Source: Bacteroidaceae bacterium | Lineage (GTDB): Bacteria > Bacteroidota > Bacteroidia > Bacteroidales > Bacteroidaceae | Assembly: GCA_024401225.1 (NCBI GenBank) | Contig: JAKSLM010000017.1 | Span: 1-50,468, forward strand | Direction: 5' to 3' | Length of the DNA: 50,468 nt | Made by a program: the position numbers and the translations under genes | Shown here: piece by piece, positions 1 through 6,260 of the stretch | Layout: every line of letters starts with the position of its first letter | Numbering within the stretch: position 1 is the first letter of the stretch | Notes under the pieces: generated by a model | What the model was told of the DNA's origin: nothing | Databases searched by the model: none | Seen by the model: only the letters and a program-made list of their open reading frames with translations

Positions 1-175
1 TACCAGAATAAGAATCACTATAAATAGAATTTTTTAACTGCAAATTATGCTCCACGCAACTCCTACATACACACTTCGCGCAGAGGCTGTTTACATGGCT
101 TCTGAGCACTTGCTATGTATACAGGGGGGGGCAATGCAAGAGGTTTAATTTCAAGCGATTACAGCGAGCTATATA
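1..175. other. Intergenic, nothing recognised
   Basis: I see no coding region, tRNA or other RNA gene in the first 175 bases. It contains a run of eight G at 124-131. It is probably the 3' flank of a gene that lies outside the window, because the next element is an intrinsic terminator. Confidence 0.4.
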
Positions 176-219
176 GCCTGCTACGGGCACTCTGTGCGAG
201 TGTCGGTAGCAGGCTTTTT
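176..219 (+). terminator. Intrinsic terminator
   Basis: GCCTGCTAC (176-184) pairs perfectly with GTAGCAGGC (206-214), with an inner CACTC/GAGTG pair, followed by TTTTT (215-219). It is oriented for the plus strand and ends a transcript that starts upstream, possibly outside the window, just before the small peptide gene. Confidence 0.75.
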
Positions 220-270
220 CGTGTCTATATATTTACAAATAATAATACTAATTTTTAATTCAAAAGTACA

Positions 271-402
271 ATGAAAAAGAAAATCTACCAGCAACCTAAG
301 ATGGAGGTTGTACAGTTAGATCAGACGGACATCATCTGCACGAGTACGCAATCTACCTTTGGTATCAAAGAAGGTGAAGGCTACACCCCAGAAGAATGGT
401 AA
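271..402 (+). CDS. 43-residue peptide upstream of fimbrillin-like gene
   Basis: An ATG at 271 opens a 43-codon frame starting MKKKIYQQPKMEVVQLD and ending in PEEW before TAA. The body is hydrophilic and has no signal peptide. Short proteins that begin MKK-Y-xP-x-x-EVV are, from memory, frequent and mostly unannotated in Prevotella and Bacteroides genomes, often next to genes for surface lipoproteins. The frame ends 34 bases before the ATG of the fimbrillin-like lipoprotein at 437, so the two are probably co-transcribed. A role as precursor peptide, leader or antitoxin cannot be told apart here. Coding status rests on the recognisable N-terminal pattern, position and length. No function is assigned. 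Confidence 0.6.
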   Translation: MKKKIYQQPKMEVVQLDQTDIICTSTQSTFGIKEGEGYTPEEW

Positions 403-436
403 ATCAATGTTTCAAACTAAAAAAACAAGCAAGACA

Positions 437-1345
437 ATGAAAAAGACAATTTGGAGTTTGGCAGCATTGATGCTCATGGCTGCCCCTATGATGACCTCTT
501 GTAGCAACGACCTCGACGAGGTAGCTCCAGTAGAGGAGCAGAGCAACGTAGTAACTATCACCATCGCACCACCAGTAGCAGAGCCTGAGACTCGCGTAGC
601 TATGACTGGCAACCTTGTTACCGGATGGGAACTGAACGATGAGGTGACTTTATATAAGGTGACGGTGAATAATGAGATGCCCGGTATGGAAAGTGCAACC
701 CTTAGCGGTACAGGTGTGACCTTCAAGTGCATCGACGCAACAGCTGGTACCTTCAGTGGTGATCTGGGCACTGGCACTCTTGACCAATACACTTTTGCTG
801 TTTACGGTGCAGAAGCTATTTCTGTTTCGTTTGGTTCTGAGGGCGTTGCTCTCGTACCAAAGACAATGTGCTCTGAGAACCTGAAGGATGTAGTGGTTAT
901 GGCTGCATTCAATAGCGGAGACGGCTACACCATGGAGGTAGTCAATAATGTGATGAAGGTTAAGAACGGCACCGCAGCAGATATTAAGGTTGCTTTGTCT
1001 AGCCAAGGTTATGGTACAGGTACGTACCATGTACTTGATTACCGTGTTCCACTAAGCTGTTATGGAGATGATGGCACGCACTTGGGTAACTTTGCTTTCT
1101 TCGGTCCAACTGTATCGCAGATACCTAGCACTTATAAGGGATGGGCAAATGCCAGGCCTTTCACACTCAAGGCAGGTGTAGATTCATACGTGACAATGGG
1201 TATGTTTGGCAATAAGAACGACCAGTGGGGCATTGCTAAACAGAATGGCGACCAGGTTGTTGCAAGAAAGGCAGTGGGAACTTCTAAAAAAGGCAAGAAG
1301 GGTAAGCTCTTCAATGCTGGAACTTATACAGGTACTGCTCTCTAA
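437..1345 (+). CDS. Fimbrillin-like (Mfa-like) lipoprotein
   Basis: The 302-residue product starts at the ATG at 437 (MKKTIWSLAA), not at the upstream in-frame ATG at 359. Only the later start gives a clean lipoprotein signal peptide: two lysines, a hydrophobic stretch and the lipobox MTSC followed by SNDLDE. After the lipid cysteine comes an acidic linker and then a beta-rich region with a start typical of fimbrillin family proteins (VVTITIAPP, ETRV, GWELNDEVTLYKV). Such proteins are exported as lipoproteins and in the better known members polymerise into type V pili or sit at the tip. There is no assembly partner in the window, so the role in a pilus is inference. The C-terminus is GTYTGTAL with a lysine-rich segment just before it. 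I see no obvious terminator after the stop. Confidence 0.65.
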   Translation: MKKTIWSLAALMLMAAPMMTSCSNDLDEVAPVEEQSNVVTITIAPPVAEPETRVAMTGNLVTGWELNDEVTLYKVTVNNEMPGMESATLSGTGVTFKCIDATAGTFSGDLGTGTLDQYTFAVYGAEAISVSFGSEGVALVPKTMCSENLKDVVVMAAFNSGDGYTMEVVNNVMKVKNGTAADIKVALSSQGYGTGTYHVLDYRVPLSCYGDDGTHLGNFAFFGPTVSQIPSTYKGWANARPFTLKAGVDSYVTMGMFGNKNDQWGIAKQNGDQVVARKAVGTSKKGKKGKLFNAGTYTGTAL

Positions 1346-1376
1346 TATAAGAATATAGGGGCAAGGATAGCCTCAC

Positions 1377-1661
1377 TCACATAACCGAGAGGGAATCACG
1401 CCAGACATCGGTATAACCATCCGCGATAGCATATTGTAACCTGCCTGTAAAGGTATTAACTTTGCATCCAAAAAGAATATGGACAAAGTTGATCTTTACA
1501 GGCAGGTTTATTTTACATTCAAGGAGCTGTGTGCCAATGGTAAGCAGCCTTGCTCGTTTCGCATATTCTTTCGATGAGAAATACTCCTTTCTTACCAATA
1601 CAGACATCAATTCTGTCAATTCCTCAAGATACTCGCGCGATGGGATTACTGTCTTTTTCAT
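1377..1661 (-). pseudogene. RelE/ParE-like toxin, probably degenerate
   Basis: The frame overlaps the end of the preceding antitoxin-like gene, as expected for a toxin in a two-gene module; the ATG at 1661 is preferred over the TTG just before it. The N-terminal 40 residues (MKKTVIPSREYLEEL ... KEYFSSKEYAK) resemble Bacteroidetes RelE/ParE-superfamily toxins, which start with a strand, a long helix and a 'YF..KE.A' motif. After about residue 40 the family pattern is lost and the frame runs through a large inverted repeat (1438-1508). The later part of the fold, which carries the catalytic residues, is therefore not visible. I read this as a truncated or frameshifted toxin; a diverged intact 94-residue protein is possible. 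Confidence 0.4.
1438..1508. repeat. 71-bp imperfect palindrome
   Basis: AACCTGCCTGTAAAG at 1438-1452 is the exact reverse complement of 1494-1508, and inside it AACTTTG (1458-1464) matches CAAAGTT (1484-1490). It lies within the degenerate toxin frame. It could be the trace of a small inserted palindromic element or a strong hairpin. Confidence 0.7.
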
Positions 1662-1854
1662 CAAACATACGGTTTATGCGTTCATCCATCTCGCTTTCAA
1701 ACTCATCCCATGTCATAGCATTATCAATGCAGGCATGGGGATCATGATGGCGTTCGAAGAAGTCAAGCGTACGCTGCAGATCCATGCTGACTACGGGTTC
1801 CTCCACCTTTAAGGACGAATCCTCCTCTTGTTCTATAATGTCAATGTAATTCAT
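1624..1854 (-). CDS. Antitoxin-like small acidic protein
   Basis: The 76-residue product starts at MNYIDIIEQ; the longer frame would begin at a TTG inside the promoter, so the ATG at 1854 is chosen. It is strongly acidic (EQEEDSS, DEFESEMDERINRMFDEKD). Its stop codon lies inside the next frame (toxin-like, 1377-1661), the arrangement of antitoxin-toxin pairs. A canonical promoter lies 20 to 50 bases upstream. Identification as an antitoxin rests on size, charge, overlap with a RelE/ParE-like N-terminus and context, not on a recognised DNA-binding domain. Confidence 0.5.
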   Translation of the reverse strand: MNYIDIIEQEEDSSLKVEEPVVSMDLQRTLDFFERHHDPHACIDNAMTWDEFESEMDERINRMFDEKDSNPIARVS

Positions 1855-1863
1855 ATCAATCTG

Positions 1864-2144
1864 TTTTCGCTGCAAATATACAACTTCTTTTCATATCTGC
1901 AAAGCAATCAGCAAAAAAAATGCGAAATGAGAAATGAAGCCTCATTGCCGTAGGCCATAAAATATCAATAGATAAAAATACATAAAAATAGGATTGGTGG
2001 ATGCGTAGCATTGCACATGCACAACTCAGGAACCGGGTTTTTATCTATTTTTATATATTGATATTTTTCAAGTGGCTCATCGACCTGTTCCTTTGATTCT
2101 TTCCAGCAATTATACAACTTCTTTCCTTCACTTCCAAACATATC
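1864..2144. repeat. 281-bp direct repeat, copy 1
   Basis: This stretch is repeated almost identically at 2551-2834 (differences: a few substitutions and the length of one A-run, 8 versus 11). It contains a minus-strand promoter at one end and an A/T-rich imperfect inverted repeat (about 1959-1991 against 2037-2069) around a 45-base centre. Its right edge overlaps the GH95-tail copy A. Confidence 0.9.
1873..1903 (-). promoter_or_regulatory. Bacteroidetes-type promoter
   Basis: On the minus strand TTTG (1903-1900), a 19-bp spacer and TATATTTG (1880-1873) match the TTTG-N19-TAnnTTTG consensus exactly. It drives the antitoxin-like gene whose ATG is at 1854. The promoter is part of the 281-bp direct repeat, so an identical one sits at 2560-2590. 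Confidence 0.8.
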
Positions 2145-2266
2145 GCAAAGAAAATGCCACCAGCCGTGGGGCTGATGGCAGATGTGCTATGCTTGGTAGC
2201 GAGTATATAATGACGTTACTCGGCTGTGATCTTCAATGGCTTGCCTGCTACACACTGGACGGCGTA
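2111..2266 (-). repeat. GH95 3'-end segment, copy A
   Basis: The sequence matches 6157-6311, the last codons and 3' flank of the GH95 gene, with a handful of differences (one extra A, one C-to-T, one in the pyrimidine run). It includes the GH95 stop codon and terminator hairpin. It ends abruptly two bases before the stop codon of the antitoxin-like gene 2269-2520, where a toxin partner would be expected. Confidence 0.9.
2147..2179 (-). terminator. Terminator carried in copy A
   Basis: GCCACCAGCC (2156-2165) pairs with GGCTGATGGC (2170-2179) with one G-T and one mismatch-tolerant position and a GTGG loop. On the minus strand it is followed by ATTTTCTTTG. It would end transcripts from 2269-2520. 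Confidence 0.6.
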
Positions 2267-2268
2267 TA

Positions 2269-2520
2269 TCATAGACTATCAAAAAATTGTTGCATCTGTT
2301 CTGGAGTTTCGCAGCGCGTAGTTTCCGCTTTGCTATACTCTTCACGTGCTTTCCTTATCTGCATGGCAAGTGCTGGCGTAATGATATTATGAGCCGAAGC
2401 ATTCTCCTCTGCTAAACGTAGGGACAATGCCTGACGCACTTTTTTTGGTTGCGCTTGAATAAGAGTCCAAAGAGCATCAATCATATTGACAGATCCGGAA
2501 GTCATAGTGGCGGTTTCCAT
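2269..2520 (-). CDS. Antitoxin-like protein, partner toxin missing
   Basis: The 83-residue product contains ALWTLIQAQPKKVRQALSLRL, then a Thr-Pro-Ala segment with QIRKAREEY, and ends in CETPEQMQQFFDSL. This layout (helix, 'ITP.L..KI.KAR.EY', 'T..E...FLDSL') is that of small Prevotella/Bacteroides antitoxin-like proteins encoded directly upstream of RelE-type toxins. Here the toxin gene is absent: two bases after the stop codon the sequence becomes a copy of the GH95 gene's 3' end. A canonical promoter at 2560-2590 and an intact frame suggest it is still expressed. Function as an antitoxin is inferred from similarity of pattern. Confidence 0.6.
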   Translation of the reverse strand: METATMTSGSVNMIDALWTLIQAQPKKVRQALSLRLAEENASAHNIITPALAMQIRKAREEYSKAETTRCETPEQMQQFFDSL

Positions 2521-2550
2521 ATTTGTTTAATTATAAGTGGGGATTTCGCA

Positions 2551-2834
2551 TTTTCGCTGCAAATATACAACTTCTTTCCATATCTGCAAAGCAATCAGCA
2601 AAAAAAAAAATGCGAAATGAGAAATGAAGCCTCATTGCCGTAGGCCATAAAATATCAATAGATAAAAATACATAAAAATAGGATTGGTGGATGCGTAGCA
2701 TTGCACATGCACAACTCAGGAACCGGGTTTTTATCTATTTTTATATATTGATATTTTTCAAGTGGCTCATCGACCTGTTCCTTTGATTCTTTCCAGCAAT
2801 TATACAACTTCTTACCTTCACTTCCAAACATATC
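2551..2834. repeat. 284-bp direct repeat, copy 2
   Basis: Near-identical to 1864-2144. The inner inverted repeat and the minus-strand promoter are conserved. Its left edge is 30 bases upstream of the gene 2269-2520 and its right edge lies just before the plus-strand promoter of the second antitoxin-like gene. Confidence 0.9.
2560..2590 (-). promoter_or_regulatory. Bacteroidetes-type promoter (copy 2)
   Basis: TTTG (2590-2587), 19-bp spacer, TATATTTG (2567-2560) on the minus strand. It is 40 bases upstream of the ATG at 2520 and so drives the antitoxin-like gene. Confidence 0.8.
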
Positions 2835-2857
2835 ATAAAAAAAAATTGGGCAGCATA

Positions 2858-2889
2858 TTTGGTAGTGTTTAAGAAAAAGTGTACCTTTG
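2858..2889 (+). promoter_or_regulatory. Promoter of the second TA module
   Basis: TTTG (2858-2861), a 20-bp spacer and TACCTTTG (2882-2889) on the plus strand fit the Bacteroidetes consensus, about 24 bases before the antitoxin ATG at 2913. Confidence 0.8.
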
Positions 2890-2912
2890 CGCCATATAAA
2901 CAACCTATTATT

Positions 2913-3137
2913 ATGTCAACAACAGCAATACAACCACAGGCGGAGATGACAATCTCCATTTCTGACCTTTCGGTAATGGCGGACATCAGACGTCTGCTTA
3001 AACATGTGAAGGGAGTAGAGTCTATTTCTGTTCGCAAGAAAAAGTCGGAACTCGACATCTGTCTTGAGGAAATAGATGAAGGAAAAGTTGTGAATGTCGG
3101 TTCTGTAGATAATCTTATGCAATACCTTCACTCCTAA
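2913..3137 (+). CDS. Antitoxin of a YafQ/RelE-type pair
   Basis: The 74-residue product starts at MSTTAIQPQ (ATG 2913); an upstream in-frame ATG at 2859 overlaps the promoter and is not used. It has a short N-terminal tail, a helix-rich middle (MADIRRLLKHVKGVESI) and an acidic C-terminus (ELDICLEEIDEGKVVNVGS ... LMQYL), a pattern seen in Prevotella antitoxins paired with YafQ-type mRNA interferases. Its stop codon overlaps the toxin start (TAATG), implying translational coupling. Because the toxin is broken, the antitoxin is an orphan, which can protect against related toxins or simply be decaying. Confidence 0.65.
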   Translation: MSTTAIQPQAEMTISISDLSVMADIRRLLKHVKGVESISVRKKKSELDICLEEIDEGKVVNVGSVDNLMQYLHS

Positions 3138-3337
3138 TGGCATACAACATTTCTCTTTCTACACGATTCAAAAAGCAATACAAGAAGTGTATGCGTCAGG
3201 GACTGCCAGAAGAGGAAATAGACGATAAAAATATTTCGAGCTGTGCGGATATAATATGTAATTTACGTTCACCGAAGGCAAAAAGAAAAACAATTACAAT
3301 TAACAGGTCAAGAAAATGCCACCAGCCGTGGGGCTGA
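3137..3337 (+). pseudogene. YafQ/RelE-type toxin, truncated
   Basis: The frame opens with MAYNISLSTRFKKQYKKCMRQ and GLPEEEIDD, the typical N-terminus of YafQ-like toxins of the RelE superfamily, which cut mRNA at the ribosome. After residue 30 (about 3226) the similarity stops. Bases 3227-3309 are A/T-rich sequence of unknown origin, and from 3310 the frame reads through a copy of the GH95 gene's 3' end. The catalytic C-terminal half is missing, so no toxic activity is expected. Confidence 0.65.
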
Positions 3338-3341
3338 TGGC
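3309..3341 (-). terminator. Terminator carried in copy B
   Basis: The same GCCACCAGCC-GTGG-GGCTGATGGC hairpin (3318-3341) with the T-rich tail on the minus strand, now placed at the end of the ATPase-RloB operon. Confidence 0.6.
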
Positions 3342-3466
3342 AGATGTGCTATGCTTGGTAGCGAGTATATAATGCGTTACTCGGCTGTGATCTTCAATGG
3401 CTTGCCTGCTACGCACTGGACGGCGTACTCGTAGACGCCAAGGGTGTCGTACTTCTTGATGAGCTT
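3310..3466 (-). repeat. GH95 3'-end segment, copy B
   Basis: 157 bases with no difference that I found from 6195-6351, covering the last 30 codons of the GH95 gene, its stop codon and its terminator hairpin. It joins the truncated toxin on one side and the truncated third frame of the ATPase-RloB operon on the other. Identity higher than copy A suggests it is the younger copy. Confidence 0.9.
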
Positions 3467-3628
3467 TGTATTCGCGAACATATTCGGTTATGCCAAGTAT
3501 CTCATCCTTTTTCAGCTGGCAGTCGTAGATGGCACTCAGGTAGCGTCCCTCCTCGAACTTTTCTGCTGCGTTGATAATCATCGTCAAGCCTTCTTCGTTT
3601 TTGTCTACAATTGTTGAATATAGCATAT

Positions 3629-4447
3629 TTATTTCTTTATCTTATACTTTCTGTTTTTATACCCGCCCTCAATCTCAAGCTCACCTTCATCCACGAGTTC
3701 TTTGAGGTAATCTCGCGTGCGTGACGGCTTGAGTCCGATGGCTTTTGCTATGGATTTTGCATCTGAAATTTCGTTATCGGCGATAAAATCAAATATTTGT
3801 CGCCGAATTTCGAGATTTCGATTCGTATTTTGCGATTTTTGAGCGTTTTTATCTCCCTCATCCTCATTCATTGAAGCTATGAGTTCGAATACATGATGCA
3901 TCTGGCTGTAGGCTATTCTGTCCTCGGGTGTCGCTTCGCTCATACGTGACAATTCTTCCGCATAACTGATGGCAAGTTGCAAGTCGCCATTCTCCGTGAG
4001 GTAACGATACAGATTGTTCTTCTTGAAGTAACGTTCCGTCTTCTCATACCCCTGCATGTAATGCTGGAGCTCGGGCAGCAGATCCTCATACGACTCGTAA
4101 TGCTTGACGGACAACTGAGGCAGGAAATGAAGCAAGAACCAGAACTCGGTGCATGGGTTGGTCTCAATCCACACAATTCTGCGGCTGCTCTTCTTCTTGA
4201 TCTCCTCGTATGCTGCCATCTCCTTGGGGTGCGTAAGCAGACGGTCCATGTCCACAAGACACACCACATGGTCGGTATCACGCTTCACATAGCTGTCGGC
4301 AAGTTTAGCCATGTGCGGGATGTCGGAATGCTGAGGAAAGTCGGGTGCCACCTTGAACTTATACCTACACGCTATGCGTAAGGTCTCAAAGTACCACCAT
4401 TCGGTTTCGCCTTCGCCTATGATTGCAATACTCTTTTTTACAGCCAT
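3629..4447 (-). CDS. RloB-family Toprim-like protein with C-terminal winged helix
   Basis: The 272-residue protein begins with a strand and the acidic motif GEGETEWWYF (residues 11-20), followed by CLVDMDRL (63-70) and NPCTEFWFLLHF (98-109). These are the three acidic motifs of the RloB family, a Toprim-like fold found next to AAA ATPases in abortive-infection and restriction-linked loci. Residues about 208-272 are an addition: helices followed by a recognition-like helix and a beta hairpin (IADNEISDAKSIAKAIGLK, RTRDYLKELVDEGELE), which reads as a winged helix-turn-helix. It lies three bases downstream of the ATPase stop codon, so the two are co-translated. Expected role: nuclease-like effector of a phage-defence pair; this is family-based inference. 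Confidence 0.8.
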   Translation of the reverse strand: MAVKKSIAIIGEGETEWWYFETLRIACRYKFKVAPDFPQHSDIPHMAKLADSYVKRDTDHVVCLVDMDRLLTHPKEMAAYEEIKKKSSRRIVWIETNPCTEFWFLLHFLPQLSVKHYESYEDLLPELQHYMQGYEKTERYFKKNNLYRYLTENGDLQLAISYAEELSRMSEATPEDRIAYSQMHHVFELIASMNEDEGDKNAQKSQNTNRNLEIRRQIFDFIADNEISDAKSIAKAIGLKPSRTRDYLKELVDEGELEIEGGYKNRKYKIKK

Positions 4448-4450
4448 GCG

Positions 4451-5749
4451 TTATCCTTCCGTTTCAAGGTAAATACTTCCGAGGAAAGGCAGGTCAACCA
4501 GTTTGCCCTGCTTGTAGGCGTTGTATGGGTTCATCGTCTTGTGCAGGCCGAGTGTCGATAGTCGCTTCAGTTGAGTTGCGCCCACCTCACTCTTGTCCGT
4601 GAACCACACCACATCGCGACGAATGAAGTCCTCGTTCAGCAGGTTGATGTCGTGGGTGGTCATCAGCAATTGCGATGTACCCTCGCTGTTGGCAAGGAAG
4701 AGCTTGATGAAGTACGACAGCAACTCGTAGTGTATGCTCGTCTCAATTTCGTCGATAGGAATGAAGTTGTTCACGTGCAGCACATAATATAGTACAATTG
4801 ACATACCTAGGAAGCGATGCGTACCTGCCGACTCCAGTCTTTCGTGCAGCTCGTACTCTCCATCCTCGCCCGTGTGGCTGAACAAGATGTCATCGTGCTT
4901 GATGGTGCCGCGTTTCAGCATTTCTATCTTTGCTTCCTCAGGGATAGGCGCACTCTTGATGGTCATCTCCATCTCGGGTGTGATGGCGTCCTCGCGTTCG
5001 TTGAGTGTCATGTCCACGATGTTGAAGTCGCTGGCTTTCAGCAACTGCAGGAGGAACCGCTTCTTCATGCCATCCTTGTCATTTCGCAGTTCCGACTTTA
5101 CATCAAACGACAGATAATCCCTTGGACTCAGCACGCTCTGCAATCCTGTATAGAAAAATTCGAAGACATCATTAAGTTTTGATGTCTGCACATTCGACTG
5201 TCCGAAGGCAGCCATCACCGTACAGTTGTTGGTCGTGTTGCCTTCTATAGCTCGCTGAGCAGACTTGTCGAAACCCACTTTGTTGCCAAACGAAACCTCT
5301 GTGTGATCAGTCTCGGGCTGATAAGTACGCTTGTAGAGCGAGGTAGGACGTGCACTCGTGTAAACCAAAAGCGATTCCTCGTAGATGCGCTTGCTGTCAA
5401 ATTCCAGGTTCATAATGTACTTTTCGCCCTTCACCCAGCAGGTCATCTGCATGTGCGAATGTTCCTGCCCGCTGTGTTTGTCGAGCAGGAAAGGGAAATA
5501 ACCCATGCCATCATTCTTCGACTCCGGCTTATCGAGCATCGTGCTACGAAAGAAGGCAAGGGCATTGAGCAAGGTCGTCTTACCGCTGGCGTTGCTACCA
5601 TAGACAATGCCAATCTTCAGCAGTTCAACACCCTCTGCCACCTCGTGAACATACTGCCCACGCATGTTGTCATCATTGTTCGGCACGAAATTTATTGATT
5701 GCCGCTCCCTGATGCTATAGAAATTTTGTACCTGGAATTCTTGTATCAT
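4451..5749 (-). CDS. AAA15-type ATPase (SMC/ABC-like), defence operon
   Basis: The 432-residue protein starts at MIQEFQVQNFYSI (ATG 5749); a longer frame begins with a TTG inside the promoter and is rejected. Residues 51-59 form the Walker A motif GSNASGKTT after the family's usual 'F.SI....I.F' N-terminus. Near the C-terminus are an ABC-like signature region (RLESAGTHRF), Walker B (FIPIDEIETSIH) and the switch histidine in LLMTTHD. Such ATPases act as sensors or motors for a partner nuclease. Here the partner is RloB, immediately downstream; the same pairing occurs in the AbiL abortive infection system and in RloA/RloB pairs linked to type I restriction loci. No restriction genes are present here. 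Confidence 0.85.
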   Translation of the reverse strand: MIQEFQVQNFYSIRERQSINFVPNNDDNMRGQYVHEVAEGVELLKIGIVYGSNASGKTTLLNALAFFRSTMLDKPESKNDGMGYFPFLLDKHSGQEHSHMQMTCWVKGEKYIMNLEFDSKRIYEESLLVYTSARPTSLYKRTYQPETDHTEVSFGNKVGFDKSAQRAIEGNTTNNCTVMAAFGQSNVQTSKLNDVFEFFYTGLQSVLSPRDYLSFDVKSELRNDKDGMKKRFLLQLLKASDFNIVDMTLNEREDAITPEMEMTIKSAPIPEEAKIEMLKRGTIKHDDILFSHTGEDGEYELHERLESAGTHRFLGMSIVLYYVLHVNNFIPIDEIETSIHYELLSYFIKLFLANSEGTSQLLMTTHDINLLNEDFIRRDVVWFTDKSEVGATQLKRLSTLGLHKTMNPYNAYKQGKLVDLPFLGSIYLETEG

Positions 5750-5785
5750 AGTCCTGTAAAATAGGAGTAAATAAAAGTTTTGGTG

Positions 5786-5817
5786 CAAAGATACATTAAA
5801 AATGTTAAAACTGCAAA
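5786..5817 (-). promoter_or_regulatory. Promoter of the ATPase-RloB operon
   Basis: On the minus strand TTTG (5817-5814), a 20-bp spacer and TATCTTTG (5793-5786), 37 bases before the ATG at 5749. A perfect match to the housekeeping consensus suggests constitutive expression. Confidence 0.85.
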
Positions 5818-5880
5818 TATATGATTACGAATAGTGAAAAAATCACTATAATTTAGCATTAAATATCAAATCGTGCTATT

Positions 5881-5976
5881 TTAAGGCGTAATTTTATGCT
5901 CATGCTCCTCCTGTATGGTACGCTGAGAACGTTTTGTACGCCAGACGATGTGATATGTGAGATTCTGATGTGCCAT
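5881..5976 (-). pseudogene. RAYT/IS200-like transposase N-terminal remnant
   Basis: A 31-codon frame starting MAHQNLTYHIVWRTKRSQR and ending TIQEEHEHKITP before TAA. The N-terminus 'xxY.HIV..TK.R...I..EHE' is the start of REP-associated tyrosine transposases (Y1 family, IS200-like). The HUH motif and catalytic tyrosine are absent because the gene ends after 31 codons. REP-like palindromes directly upstream (5995-6110) support the identification. It is inactive on its own. Confidence 0.6.
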
Positions 5977-5994
5977 TATAGTGTAGTATTTGGT

Positions 5995-6113
5995 ACAGCC
6001 CTCCAGGCTGTGTTTGCCATCAGTGTCTTAGAGTCCGAGGGCGCTGCCCCCGGTTACTCATAGTATAGCCTTCCAGGCTTTTGAGAGTCAGGTTGCAACG
6101 CCCTCGGATTACG
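5995..6113. repeat. REP-like palindrome cluster
   Basis: Several short GC-rich palindromes lie in an otherwise A/T-rich gap: ACAGCC-CTCCA-GGCTGT (5995-6011), CCGAGGGC-GCT-GCCCCCGG (6035-6053), AGCC-TTCCA-GGCT (6067-6079), and GCCCTCGG again at 6100-6107. They sit just upstream of the transposase remnant, the typical place for the substrates of RAYT enzymes. Confidence 0.55.
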
Positions 6114-6152
6114 AAACCCATCCGCACACACATGCAAAACGGTTCGACGCTG

Positions 6153-6184
6153 CAAATATACAACTTCTTTCTTTCACTTCCAAA
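6153..6184 (-). promoter_or_regulatory. Third copy of the repeat promoter, no gene downstream
   Basis: TTTG (6184-6181), a 20-bp spacer and TATATTTG (6160-6153) on the minus strand. It shares the sequence around TATATTTGCAGCG with the promoters at 1873 and 2560, but here it points into the REP and transposase remnant and has no intact gene to express. Confidence 0.5.
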
Positions 6185-6190
6185 CATATC

Positions 6191-6225
6191 GCAAAGAAAA
6201 TGCCACCAGCCGTGGGGCTGATGGC
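6191..6225 (-). terminator. Terminator of the GH95 operon
   Basis: GCCACCAGCC (6202-6211), loop GTGG, GGCTGATGGC (6216-6225), followed on the minus strand by ATTTTCTTTG. It lies 36 bases after the GH95 stop codon and ends the eight-gene xylan operon. The same hairpin is duplicated at 2156-2179 and 3318-3341. Confidence 0.7.
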
Positions 6226-6260
6226 AGATGTGCTATGCTTGGTAGCGAGTATATAATGCG

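Larger units (their letters stand above)
3300..3626 (-). pseudogene. Truncated third gene of the ATPase-RloB operon
   Basis: The ATG at 3626 follows the RloB stop codon by two bases, so this frame belongs to the same operon. The first 54 residues (MLYSTIVDKNEEGL, AAEKFEEGRYLSAIYDCQLKK, EILGITEYVREYK) look like genuine protein; I do not recognise the family. From 3466 downward the frame enters copy B of the GH95 3' end in a reading frame different from GH95 and adds about 54 arginine-rich residues that have no biological origin as protein. The gene is therefore most likely cut off by the duplication; a short active peptide remains possible. Confidence 0.5.

Noticed and set aside
1-270. tRNA or riboswitch at the start of the window
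   Set aside because: No cloverleaf, T-loop or known aptamer pattern was found; only the terminator hairpin at 176-219 is supported.
2655-2903. Minus-strand frame with MFGSEGKKLYNCWKES and a hydrophobic end, conserved in both copies of the direct repeat
   Set aside because: The frame exists in both copies only because the DNA is repeated. It spans the inverted repeat, its C-terminus is the translation of an A/T-rich palindrome, and no promoter or start context supports it.
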